NCBI GenBank assembly: GCA_900316125.1
Contig: ONBO01000006.1
Coordinates: 1-64,000, forward strand
Direction of reading: 5' to 3'
Length of the DNA stretch: 64,000 nucleotides
Source: an uncultured Bacteroidales bacterium
Lineage (GTDB): Bacteria > Bacteroidota > Bacteroidia > Bacteroidales > Paludibacteraceae
Below the pieces are notes generated by a model, which was given only the letters and a program-made list of their open reading frames with translations, was not told where the DNA came from and searched no databases. Position numbers and translations under genes: made by a program. Of the stretch, positions 16,777 to 25,347 are shown piece by piece. The number at the start of each line of letters is the position of its first letter. The stretch's first letter is position 1.

Positions 16777-19044
16777 ATGTCAAAAATTATTAAAATTCTT
16801 AGAATACCATTTTTGGTAACGTTGGCAATACTGTTGGTTATTTCAATTTTATTGCTGATTGTTAACATAATAGCCCCTCCAATTGTTAAATCTTACATTC
16901 AAGACCACGATGTTGAACTTATTGGACGCAAGATAACCATTGAGGATATTGACCTTGATGTTTTCCGTGGAATTGTGGTGGTGAAAAACGCCTTCCTGTA
17001 TGAGCAGGATGACAGCACTGTGATGGCATCGCTGAAGGAGCTATATGCGGATATTCAGATGCGCCAGCTACTCAGCAGCCGAGTGGTGGCTGACTCCATA
17101 AAACTTTCAGGATTCAGAGTTGAGATTTATCAAGACGGAGACCGTTTTAACTTTTCTGATATTGTGGAGCGTTTTTCCACTCCGGATAGTGTTCCTGCCG
17201 ACACCACTCCCAGTGCATGGGGCGTGATTCTCAAGAACATACTCATAGAGCGCAGCTATATTCACTACACCGATGTGCAGGTACACAGTGATTTCGGCTT
17301 CACAGATCTGTCACTTGAGATTCCTATAATTGACCTGGCGGATATCAAGTCAAAAATGGGTTTGCACTTTGACTTTATGAACGGCGGCTCTCTTGACACA
17401 AGGCTTCTTATTGACGCTAACAAGAGCCTCTATAACCTATGGTTTGACCTTAATGACTTCCAACTCACAGGAGCGCATCCGTACGTGCGTCAGTTCATAC
17501 ATAGTAACTCCATGACTGGCTCGCTCACCACACGCCTGAACCTTAAAGGGCGTACAGACCATATCTTGGACCTAAGCATAGGAGGACAGATAGGTATTAG
17601 GAATTTTGAACTTGTTGATAATGAAAACCGTACTATAGCTGCGCTTGACACGGTGGGCATGGAGGCTGCAAATATTTATGTGAAAAACAACACGGCCTCC
17701 CTTAACTCTCTCTATCTTTCAGGCCTTAAGGTAAAGTATGAGGTGCTGGGTGACACAATTACAAATTTCTCTGGCCTGATGGTGGAACGCTCCGCCGATG
17801 CTGACACTACTGCCGTCAAGACAGCGGATGAGGCTGAGAAACCTTGGATTGTAACAGCCAAAAAGGTTAGTGTGGCCAATTTGGAGTTTACCTACTCCGA
17901 TGCAACCCTGCCTGAGCCGTTTGAGTTCAGGGTTCACAATATTTTCGGTTCCATTGACGGATATGATTCACGCCGCCGTAACACTGCACGCCTTAACGCT
18001 CATTTGCAGAACAAGGGAAACTTGAAGGTGATATGGGACGGCCGCCTGAGTGATATGAAAAACCAGAAGTTTAGCATCGGGGTGGCAAACCTGCCGCTTG
18101 AAACATTCACGCCATACACTCTTGAATACACGGGATATCCGCTTACAGGCGGAACCATTACGCTTGATGACCGCACCACTATTGAAAACAACCGTATAAG
18201 CAGTCAGAATCATATTCTCATATACCATCCTGAGGCTGGTGAAAAAGATGCGTCTGTGCATCCTGAGTTCAGAGTGCCTTTGAAAACCTGTTTGTACCTT
18301 CTTACCGATATGAATAATAAAATATCTGTGAATCTGCCCGTTACAGGTAATCTTGATGACCCTAAGTTCTCTTATCGCAAGTTTGTGGTGAAGGCGGTGT
18401 TTAATGTGCTTCTAAAGGCTCTGGCGTCACCTATTACAGCTATTGCAAATGCTGCAAGCGGTGGGCGTGGGAATGATATATCAGATATGCTTATTGAGGT
18501 TAACCAGTTTGAACTTACGGCAGGACAGTATGAACAGCTTGACGCTGTGGCGGAACTGTTAAAGTCTAAACCAGAGTTGAAGATAAAGTTTGCACAGTCA
18601 ATAAACTATCCTAAGGCATACGAAACTTTCTGTCTTTTTGCTCTAAAACGTGATTATCTGGTAAGTACGGGTGTGCAAAAACCGTCAATTAAGGATATTC
18701 AGCGTTTGGACGCTAATTCTGAGAAGGTTAAGATGTTCCTTTGGGACAAGGTTAAGAAGAGCGGTGCTGACTATCACGCTGACGTGGCGCAGGATGCCGC
18801 CACCATATACGGTGAGCCTGCGGAGCGGCTGCTTCTGCGTGGCGTGGCTGTGAGAGACTCACTTGTGGATTCATATTTGAGCCGTATGGGTGTGCCAGAC
18901 AGTAATTATGATGTGTTGCGCCTTGCCCCTGACAGCGTTAAGCACAGCATGGGCGCTAACAAGTACCGCATTAGCATTGACCTTATAGACAACGATGTGG
19001 AGAGCATTGATGAGATTGACAAAGTGATAGACGGAATGAATTGA
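16777..19044 (+). CDS. DUF748 / AsmA-like envelope protein
   Basis: The 755-residue protein begins with one transmembrane segment (MSKIIKILRIPFLVTLAIL, to about residue 38) followed by a long beta-rich periplasmic part (DVELIGRKITIEDIDLDVFRG, then repeated strand motifs). This is the AsmA/DUF748 layout; members form long lipid-binding grooves linked to phospholipid transport or outer-membrane homeostasis. The FELTAGQYEQLDAVAELLKS region at about 588-608 is an OmpA-like tail motif often fused to DUF748. ATG 16777 is chosen because the promoter -7 box lies at 16750. A transporter gene follows after 17 nt, probably in the same transcript. Confidence 0.75.
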   Translation: MSKIIKILRIPFLVTLAILLVISILLLIVNIIAPPIVKSYIQDHDVELIGRKITIEDIDLDVFRGIVVVKNAFLYEQDDSTVMASLKELYADIQMRQLLSSRVVADSIKLSGFRVEIYQDGDRFNFSDIVERFSTPDSVPADTTPSAWGVILKNILIERSYIHYTDVQVHSDFGFTDLSLEIPIIDLADIKSKMGLHFDFMNGGSLDTRLLIDANKSLYNLWFDLNDFQLTGAHPYVRQFIHSNSMTGSLTTRLNLKGRTDHILDLSIGGQIGIRNFELVDNENRTIAALDTVGMEAANIYVKNNTASLNSLYLSGLKVKYEVLGDTITNFSGLMVERSADADTTAVKTADEAEKPWIVTAKKVSVANLEFTYSDATLPEPFEFRVHNIFGSIDGYDSRRRNTARLNAHLQNKGNLKVIWDGRLSDMKNQKFSIGVANLPLETFTPYTLEYTGYPLTGGTITLDDRTTIENNRISSQNHILIYHPEAGEKDASVHPEFRVPLKTCLYLLTDMNNKISVNLPVTGNLDDPKFSYRKFVVKAVFNVLLKALASPITAIANAASGGRGNDISDMLIEVNQFELTAGQYEQLDAVAELLKSKPELKIKFAQSINYPKAYETFCLFALKRDYLVSTGVQKPSIKDIQRLDANSEKVKMFLWDKVKKSGADYHADVAQDAATIYGEPAERLLLRGVAVRDSLVDSYLSRMGVPDSNYDVLRLAPDSVKHSMGANKYRISIDLIDNDVESIDEIDKVIDGMN

Positions 19045-19061
19045 GAATTCTCAATTAAATT

Positions 19062-20003
19062 ATGAAAGCCATTCTTAAATATATAAAGCCGTATTCGTTG
19101 CCTATTTCCATTGCAGTGGGGGTTTGCAGCTATTTCATATATCGTAGCCTGCCGCTTGAGCCTTATATGCGTCATGTCACGGCTGATGCGGTGAGCATTA
19201 TTCAGCCGGTGCTGCTGTTTCTCATGCTTTTTTTCTCATTTTGCAGAGTGGAGCCGCAGCAGATGAAACCACGTATTTGGCATTTGTGGCTTGGCCTTTT
19301 GCAGATAGTATGTTGCGCCACATTCGCCATGATAGCCATTTTTACCTCTGGCGATGAAAAGATAGTGGCGGAAGTGGCGATGTGCTGTCTTGTGTGTCCT
19401 CCTGCCACCGCATCGGTAGTGATAATAGGGAAACTCGGCGGAAATATTTCAAGTGGCTCAACTTACATTGTCATAAGCAATTTAATTGTGTCTGTAATAA
19501 CTCCGCTCTTTATCCCGTTTATGCACCCTGAGAGCGGCTCTACTTTTTTTGCCACCTTTCTGGCCATGATTGGCAAACTCTTTCCGCTGATGCTTGGCCC
19601 TCTGCTGCTTGCCTGGCTTGTACGTTATCTGTTGCCAGCGCTTCACGCTAAGATAGTTACATACCCCAACATTTCATTCTTTTTGTGGCTCATAGCGCTG
19701 TCGCTTGCCATGGTTACTGCAAGCAGGGCGCTGATGAACAGCAATGTGGCTGGCGTGACCCTTGCCGTTATGGCTGCTGTGTCTCTTGGCAGCTGTGTGT
19801 TCCAGTTCTGGATAGGGCGGCGCATCGGGGCTCCATACTCAGATGCCATAGCCGCAGGCCAGACCCTCGGACAGAAGAACACCGTGTTCCTTATATGGAT
19901 GTCATACACATTCCTAACCCCCGTAACCGCCATTGCCGGAGGCCTCTACAGCATCTGGCACAATGTCATAAACACCTGGCAGCTGGCGAGGCATGAGTCA
20001 TGA
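19062..20003 (+). CDS. bile-acid:sodium-symporter-like (BASS) transporter
   Basis: The 313-residue protein is almost wholly hydrophobic with about nine or ten membrane segments. The CCLVCPPATASVVIIGKLGG segment and the AGQTLGQKNTVFLIW segment near the C-terminus correspond to the two discontinuous helix crossover motifs of the BASS (SLC10-like) fold. Members move bile acids, pantoate, pyruvate or other organic anions with sodium. It starts 17 nt after the DUF748 gene. The substrate is not predictable; a bile acid role would be plausible in a gut organism but is not shown by the sequence. Confidence 0.65.
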   Translation: MKAILKYIKPYSLPISIAVGVCSYFIYRSLPLEPYMRHVTADAVSIIQPVLLFLMLFFSFCRVEPQQMKPRIWHLWLGLLQIVCCATFAMIAIFTSGDEKIVAEVAMCCLVCPPATASVVIIGKLGGNISSGSTYIVISNLIVSVITPLFIPFMHPESGSTFFATFLAMIGKLFPLMLGPLLLAWLVRYLLPALHAKIVTYPNISFFLWLIALSLAMVTASRALMNSNVAGVTLAVMAAVSLGSCVFQFWIGRRIGAPYSDAIAAGQTLGQKNTVFLIWMSYTFLTPVTAIAGGLYSIWHNVINTWQLARHES

Positions 20004-20030
20004 TGAAAAACAATATAATATGTCCCCTCA

Positions 20031-20062
20031 TTTGGAGAGTTGTCACTTTTTACGTAAATTTG
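20031..20062 (+). promoter_or_regulatory. pfp promoter
   Basis: TTTG (20031-20034), 20 nt, TAAATTTG (20055-20062), a full consensus match 56 nt before the ATG. Confidence 0.8.
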
Positions 20063-20118
20063 CACTCTCTATGGGATGAAAATTTTTGATTAAAAAACAT
20101 AAATATTTTTTTTGAATT

Positions 20119-21732
20119 ATGAACAAGAGCGCGCTTCAAATCGCAAGGGCTGCATATCAGCCTAAACTGCCTCAGGCACTTAAGGGTGCAGTGGCAATTA
20201 CTGAGGGTGAGGCTACACAGTCTGTAGCAGACCAGGAAGAGATTAAGAAACTGTTCCCAAACACTTACGGAATGCCGGTTGTAAAATTTGTGGCAGCCTC
20301 CAAGGCTGAGACTCTGCCAGCTATGAACGTTGGTGTTATACTTTCAGGTGGTCAGGCTCCTGGCGGACACAATGTTATCTCTGGTATTTTTGATGGTCTC
20401 AAAGCTCTTAACAAGGATTGCAAGCTTTACGGTTTCCTTGGTGGGCCAAGCGGACTTATAGACCACAAGTACATGGAGCTTACAGCTGATATTATAGATG
20501 AGTACCGTAACACTGGCGGTTTTGACATTATAGGCTCAGGCCGTACAAAACTTGAGAAGCAAGACCAGTTTGACAGCGGTATTGAGATTTGCAACAAGCT
20601 TGGCATCAAGGCTCTTATCATTATAGGCGGCGATGATTCAAACACTAACGCCTGCGTACTTGCTGAGTACTACTTGCAGAAGAAGTGCGGCATTCAGGTT
20701 ATTGGCTGCCCTAAGACTATTGACGGCGACCTTAAGAACTCAATGATAGAGACATCGTTTGGTTTTGACACCGCTTGCAAAGTTTATTCAGAGGTTATTG
20801 GTAACATCATGCGTGATGCTAACTCTGCTAAGAAATACTGGCACTTCATTAAACTTATGGGACGTAGCGCTTCTCACATTGCGCTTGAGTGCGGACTCCA
20901 GACACAGCCTAACGTATGTATAGTTTCTGAGGAGGTTGAGGCTAAGAAGATGACTCTTTCTCAGATAGTTAATGATATTGCTGACAAGGTTGCAGCACGT
21001 GCCGCACAGGGCAATAACTTTGGTGTGGTTCTTATCCCAGAGGGCCTTATTGAGTTCATTCCTGAGATGAAGGTTCTTATCTCTGAACTCAACGATGCGC
21101 TGGCTAAGGAGAGCGATGTGGCTAAGGCTCTTAAGATGATTTCTGCTCAGAGCCTTTCTGTATATAACTCACTTCCAGAGGCTATTGCAAAACAGCTTAC
21201 TCTCGAGCGTGACCCACACGGAAACGTTCAGGTATCTCTGATTGAGACTGAGAAGCTTCTTATTGAAATGGTTAAGACTCGTCTTGCAGCAATGAAGGCT
21301 GAGGGTAAATACTGCGGTAAGTTCTCCGCTCTTGGTCACTTCTTTGGTTATGAGGGCCGCTGCGCAGCTCCTTCAAACTTTGACGCAGACTACTGCTACA
21401 GCCTTGGTTACAATGCCGCTCACCTTATTGCTAACGGCAAATCAGGTTATATGTCTCTTATCCAAAACACTACTAAGCCTGCATCTGAGTGGGTTGCCGC
21501 CGGTGTTCCTATCACTATGATGATGAACATGGAGCGTCGCCACGGAGAGATGAAACCAGTTATCCGTAAAGCCCTTGTGGAGCTTGACGGTGCTCCTTTC
21601 AAGGCTCTTGCCGCTAACCGTGACAAGTGGGCTATTGAAACAGCATACGTTTACCCAGGCCCAATCCAATACTTTGGTCCATCAGAGGTATGCGATCAAC
21701 CAACGAAGACTCTTATGCTTGAGAAAGCGTAA
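20119..21732 (+). CDS. pfp: diphosphate-dependent phosphofructokinase (PPi-PFK)
   Basis: The enzyme phosphorylates fructose 6-phosphate with pyrophosphate, reversibly, in glycolysis/gluconeogenesis. The 537 residues show the N-terminal substrate loop [14 protein letters not shown], then GGDDSNTNA (the Asp-Asp of GGDD, rather than GGDG, marks PPi over ATP use) and [11 protein letters not shown], where the Lys of PKTIDGDL-K also marks PPi dependence. The length fits the long clade typical of Bacteroidota and plants. Codon use is strongly biased, consistent with high expression, and a full promoter sits upstream. It is monocistronic with three hairpins and a terminator downstream. Confidence 0.95.
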   Translation: MNKSALQIARAAYQPKLPQALKGAVAITEGEATQSVADQEEIKKLFPNTYGMPVVKFVAASKAETLPAMNVGVILSGGQAPGGHNVISGIFDGLKALNKDCKLYGFLGGPSGLIDHKYMELTADIIDEYRNTGGFDIIGSGRTKLEKQDQFDSGIEICNKLGIKALIIIGGDDSNTNACVLAEYYLQKKCGIQVIGCPKTIDGDLKNSMIETSFGFDTACKVYSEVIGNIMRDANSAKKYWHFIKLMGRSASHIALECGLQTQPNVCIVSEEVEAKKMTLSQIVNDIADKVAARAAQGNNFGVVLIPEGLIEFIPEMKVLISELNDALAKESDVAKALKMISAQSLSVYNSLPEAIAKQLTLERDPHGNVQVSLIETEKLLIEMVKTRLAAMKAEGKYCGKFSALGHFFGYEGRCAAPSNFDADYCYSLGYNAAHLIANGKSGYMSLIQNTTKPASEWVAAGVPITMMMNMERRHGEMKPVIRKALVELDGAPFKALAANRDKWAIETAYVYPGPIQYFGPSEVCDQPTKTLMLEKA

Positions 21733-21744
21733 TTCGCCCCTCTA

Positions 21745-21790
21745 CGTGCTTCGCACGGCTCGCAGAAGCGAGCTGCTCACATACGTGAGC
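21745..21790. repeat. three adjacent perfect hairpins downstream of pfp
   Basis: CGTGC-TTC-GCACG (21745-21757), GCTCGC-AGAA-GCGAGC (21758-21773) and GCTCAC-ATAC-GTGAGC (21775-21790) follow one another with 0 and 1 nt spacing. None has a T-run, so they are not terminators by themselves. Confidence 0.85.
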
Positions 21791-21810
21791 TGAAAATAAC
21801 CTTTAATTCA

Positions 21811-21845
21811 AATAGGCTGGTGTCACAATCAGCCTATTGATTTTT
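21811..21845 (+). terminator. pfp terminator
   Basis: AATAGGCTG (21811-21819), 10-nt loop, CAGCCTATT (21830-21838), GA, then T5. Confidence 0.85.
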
Positions 21846-21861
21846 ATAATTTTCAACTGAA

Positions 21862-23664
21862 ATGATTGTCTGTATTGCTGAGAAACCGAGTGTGGCGCGA
21901 GATATAGCGGCGGTGCTGGGTGCCACCAAGCGCAAGGATGGCTATATTGAGGGAAACGGCTATTGTGTTACGTGGACCTACGGGCATCTGTGTTCGCTGA
22001 AGGAGCCGCATGACTATGACAGCAGCCTCAAGGCCTGGCGTATGGGCGATATTCCTATCATTCCTGAAAAGTTTGGCATTAAGGTGATGGAAGATGAAGG
22101 GGTGAAGAAACAGTTTGCTGTAATAGAGAAACTTTTCAATGAGGCGGATGAGATTGTGAACTGCGGCGATGCCGGCCAGGAGGGTGAGGTTATACAGAGG
22201 TGGGTGATGCAGTGTGCCAAGTGCCGCAAGCCTGTAAAAAGGTTATGGATATCATCACTTACTGAAGAGGCTATACGAGAGGGCTTTAACAACCTTTATG
22301 ACGCCTCTAAGTTTGACTCTCTCTATGCGGCAGGATGTGCCCGTGCCATAGGAGACTGGCTTCTTGGTATAAACGCCACCAGACTCTACACCATAAAGTT
22401 CGCCAACGGCAAGGGCGTTCTCAGCGTGGGGCGTGTGCAGACACCTACGCTTGCGCTTGTGGTCAAGAGGCAGAAGGAGATTGAAAACTTTGTACCGCAG
22501 CCGTACTGGGAGCTGAAGACACTGTATCGTGATGTTACATTTAGCGTAAAGCAGGGTAGGTTTGATAAAAAAGAGGATGCGGAGAAGGCTCTCTCTGAAA
22601 TAGAGGGCAAGCCGTTTGAGGTTACGAGTGTGGAGACTAAGGATGGCAAGGAGAGCTGCCCCAAACTGTTTGACCTTACAAGCCTGCAGGTGGAGTGCAA
22701 CAAGCGTTTTGGGTACAGCGCCGAGCAGACGCTTAAGATTATTCAGAGCCTGTATGAGAAGAAACTGACCACCTATCCAAGGGTTGACACCACTTTTCTG
22801 CCTAACGATATATATCCTAAAGTGCCTCAGATACTTGCTGGAATCACTCCTTACAAAAAGTTCACCGAGCCGCTGATGGGTAAGAAACTGCGCAAGCAGA
22901 CATCGGTGTTTAATGACAAGAAGGTTACTGACCACCATGCCATTATTCCTACAGGCAAATTTTTTAACAATTTCACGCCAGAGGAGAAGTGGGTTTATGA
23001 CTTGGTGACCCGCAGGTTTATAGCCGCTTTTTATCCTGATTGTAAAGTGGCGAACACTGTGGTTGAGGGCAAGAGCGCCGATGTGGAGTTCCGTGTCTCA
23101 GGTAAAGTTATCTTAGAACCAGGCTGGAGAGTTCTCTTCCCCAATGATAAGAATGATAAGAAAGATGACGGCGATGCAGTGCTTCCGCCGTTTGAAAAAG
23201 GCGAAAGCGGGCCGCACTCACCATCGCTGGCTGAAAAGATGACACAGCCGCCAAAATACTACACAGAGGCTAGCCTTCTAAGGGCAATGGAGACTGCGGG
23301 CAAGACTGTGGAAGATGATGAGCTGCGTGACCTTATGAAGGAGAACGGCATAGGCCGCCCTTCAACCCGCGCCGCTATAATAGAGACTCTGTTCAAACGT
23401 AACTACATAGTGCGTGATAAGAAACGCATACTTGCCACACAGACTGGCATAGAGCTTATAGACACCATTGAGAATGAGCTGCTTAAAAGCGCCACGCTCA
23501 CAGGAATGTGGGAGAAAAAGATGCGTGACATAGAGCACGGCACCTACTCCATGGAGACCTTTATGGGAGAGCTTAAGGATATGGTGCGTGAGGTGACATC
23601 GGCGGTAAAGGCCTCTAAAGGCAAGGCCATTATCAGCAGTCAGGAGGCTCCGCCTAAAAAATAG
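21862..23664 (+). CDS. topB: DNA topoisomerase III (type IA)
   Basis: The enzyme relaxes and decatenates DNA by passing one strand through a transient 5'-phosphotyrosyl break. The 600 residues start with a Toprim domain (IAEKPSVARDIA, acidic cluster GDAGQEGE at 102-109) and carry the active-site motif LTTYPRVDT with Tyr305. Later SLLRAMETAGKT and GIGRPSTRAAIIETLFKRNYI are conserved type IA blocks. The C-terminal zinc-finger domains found in longer TopB proteins (about 650-700 residues) are absent; the protein ends soon after the catalytic core with a short Lys-rich tail. It stands alone. It could be chromosomal or of mobile-element origin; base composition does not stand out. Confidence 0.93.
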   Translation: MIVCIAEKPSVARDIAAVLGATKRKDGYIEGNGYCVTWTYGHLCSLKEPHDYDSSLKAWRMGDIPIIPEKFGIKVMEDEGVKKQFAVIEKLFNEADEIVNCGDAGQEGEVIQRWVMQCAKCRKPVKRLWISSLTEEAIREGFNNLYDASKFDSLYAAGCARAIGDWLLGINATRLYTIKFANGKGVLSVGRVQTPTLALVVKRQKEIENFVPQPYWELKTLYRDVTFSVKQGRFDKKEDAEKALSEIEGKPFEVTSVETKDGKESCPKLFDLTSLQVECNKRFGYSAEQTLKIIQSLYEKKLTTYPRVDTTFLPNDIYPKVPQILAGITPYKKFTEPLMGKKLRKQTSVFNDKKVTDHHAIIPTGKFFNNFTPEEKWVYDLVTRRFIAAFYPDCKVANTVVEGKSADVEFRVSGKVILEPGWRVLFPNDKNDKKDDGDAVLPPFEKGESGPHSPSLAEKMTQPPKYYTEASLLRAMETAGKTVEDDELRDLMKENGIGRPSTRAAIIETLFKRNYIVRDKKRILATQTGIELIDTIENELLKSATLTGMWEKKMRDIEHGTYSMETFMGELKDMVREVTSAVKASKGKAIISSQEAPPKK

Positions 23665-23673
23665 GCGTAAACG

Positions 23674-23705
23674 TTTGGCGTGTAACAAATATTTCATTAC
23701 CTTTG
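23674..23705 (+). promoter_or_regulatory. promoter of the FISUMP-pullulanase-trpS group
   Basis: TTTG (23674-23677), 20 nt, TACCTTTG (23698-23705). It starts at the topB stop region and lies 56 nt before the FISUMP gene ATG. Confidence 0.75.
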
Positions 23706-23761
23706 AATTTTGTAGTGATTGTCAATCTGACATGTGTTTAACAAACTCTAATTTTTTTGCT

Positions 23762-25327
23762 ATGAAGAAGTTTCTTTTACTAAGTTGTGCAGTTCTATTT
23801 GCTTTGAGTGGGTGTAAAAAGGAGGGTGCAAACACCAAAATAACGAGTCTTGAGTTTAAGAAAGGCTCGTATGAATTATATGAGAATGATAGTGATAAGA
23901 ATATGAAGAAGGAGCTGGTGGCGGCTCCTGACGGCATCTTAGATAAAGAGAAGATAGTTTGGAAAGTATCTGACGAAGAGGTGGCTGAAATGAGTGGAAA
24001 TTTTCTTGTCCCAATCATGCCGGGCGATGTCAAGGTTACAGCCACTGTACAGAATATTAGTGCAACCTGCAATGTTAGCATCTTACCGGTGCCAGTGGAG
24101 AGCATAACTCTTGAGGATATGACTGTGGCGCTCTACGGTTCATCACAGATAAAATGCACAACTGTGCCTTCTGGCATATCTCTAAAGCGTATAACGTTTA
24201 GCAGTTCTGATGATGATATTGCGCACGTTAACTCAGACGGTATGGTGCAGGGTAAGGGCACAGGAGATGCAACAATTACAGCAACAGTTGATGACAAAAC
24301 GGCCACCTGTAAGGTTACAGTAAAGAAGATAGATGTTACGTCAGTAGTGGTTGCGCCTAAATCATATCGTTTTAGTGAAGCGGGAGAGATGCTGCAGCTT
24401 ACTGCTACAATAAATCCAAGCGATGCCTCTGTTAAGATTGTAACATGGTCATCAAGTAACACAGATGTTGCTACAGTGGATGAAAACGGTCTTGTAACAT
24501 GTGTAAGTGCTGGCGATGCAATCATAACCGCCGCTGCCGAAGGCAAGAGTGACAAGTGTACTATTTCTGTAACCGCATACGGTACTGTTAAAGACTGCCA
24601 AGGTAATGAGTATAAAACTGTTAAATTGGGTACTCAATGGTGGATGGCTGAAAATATGCGCGCTACTAAATACAGTCCTAATAATACGGACAGCAAGAAT
24701 ATTAGCATTGCAATTATTTCAAGCGGTGCGGAATCTAAATACACACCGTATTGTATTAATGCAAGTAATAAGGAAAATTGGTATGAAACAGACCATTGGG
24801 ATACAGATGCCGATGCTTTAGTAAGTAAACTAGGTTATCTGTACAACTGGGCGGCTGCTGTTGGTGTTGCAGAGGGTGATAAGGTTAAGAGTAGTTTTAG
24901 TGGAAACCGCCAGGGTATCTGTCCTGACGGCTGGCATATCCCGTCAGCGTCAGAATGGCATCAACTTGATGAATTTATAACAGAAAGTGAAGGTGGCATG
25001 GCCGGAAAACATCTTAAAACTACTACGGGTTGGGACAAAAAATCAGAGAACTACAAGCCTGCATTGGACTCTTACAACTTCTCAATTTTGCCAGCAGGAA
25101 CATATTATGACTGGTGGCATAGTGAAGGAGGATATTACAGTTATATTTTGAACTCAGTTGGGACTCATGGAGTCTTCTGGACTGTGTCATTGGATTCATA
25201 TAGTCCAGAACCATATGCTATCGCGATATATTTTACTTACATGAGTGACGAAATGAATTTTGATAATACGTATCATTTGTGGTCCTATAAGAAAGATGGA
25301 TTAAGTGTACGCTGTGTAAAAAATTAA
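23762..25327 (+). CDS. surface lipoprotein with Big_2 repeats and C-terminal FISUMP domain
   Basis: The 521-residue protein begins MKKFLLLSCAVLFALSGCKKEG, a lipoprotein signal with Cys at about residue 19. Two or three Ig-like Big_2 units follow (about 120-285; repeated VTWSSSNTDVATVDENGLVT-type motif). The C-terminal 230 residues match the Fibrobacter succinogenes major paralogous (FISUMP) domain: GTQWWMAENMRATKY, YLYNWAAAVG, GICPDGWHIPSASEW and the closing GLSVRCVKN. Such proteins are surface-displayed; the domain's ligand is unknown. ATG 23762 is chosen because an upstream frame extension to 23675 would overlap the promoter. The pullulanase gene begins 20 nt later, so glycan binding is a reasonable guess. 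Confidence 0.85.
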   Translation: MKKFLLLSCAVLFALSGCKKEGANTKITSLEFKKGSYELYENDSDKNMKKELVAAPDGILDKEKIVWKVSDEEVAEMSGNFLVPIMPGDVKVTATVQNISATCNVSILPVPVESITLEDMTVALYGSSQIKCTTVPSGISLKRITFSSSDDDIAHVNSDGMVQGKGTGDATITATVDDKTATCKVTVKKIDVTSVVVAPKSYRFSEAGEMLQLTATINPSDASVKIVTWSSSNTDVATVDENGLVTCVSAGDAIITAAAEGKSDKCTISVTAYGTVKDCQGNEYKTVKLGTQWWMAENMRATKYSPNNTDSKNISIAIISSGAESKYTPYCINASNKENWYETDHWDTDADALVSKLGYLYNWAAAVGVAEGDKVKSSFSGNRQGICPDGWHIPSASEWHQLDEFITESEGGMAGKHLKTTTGWDKKSENYKPALDSYNFSILPAGTYYDWWHSEGGYYSYILNSVGTHGVFWTVSLDSYSPEPYAIAIYFTYMSDEMNFDNTYHLWSYKKDGLSVRCVKN

Positions 25328-25347
25328 AAACCTAAACTTAAAATACT

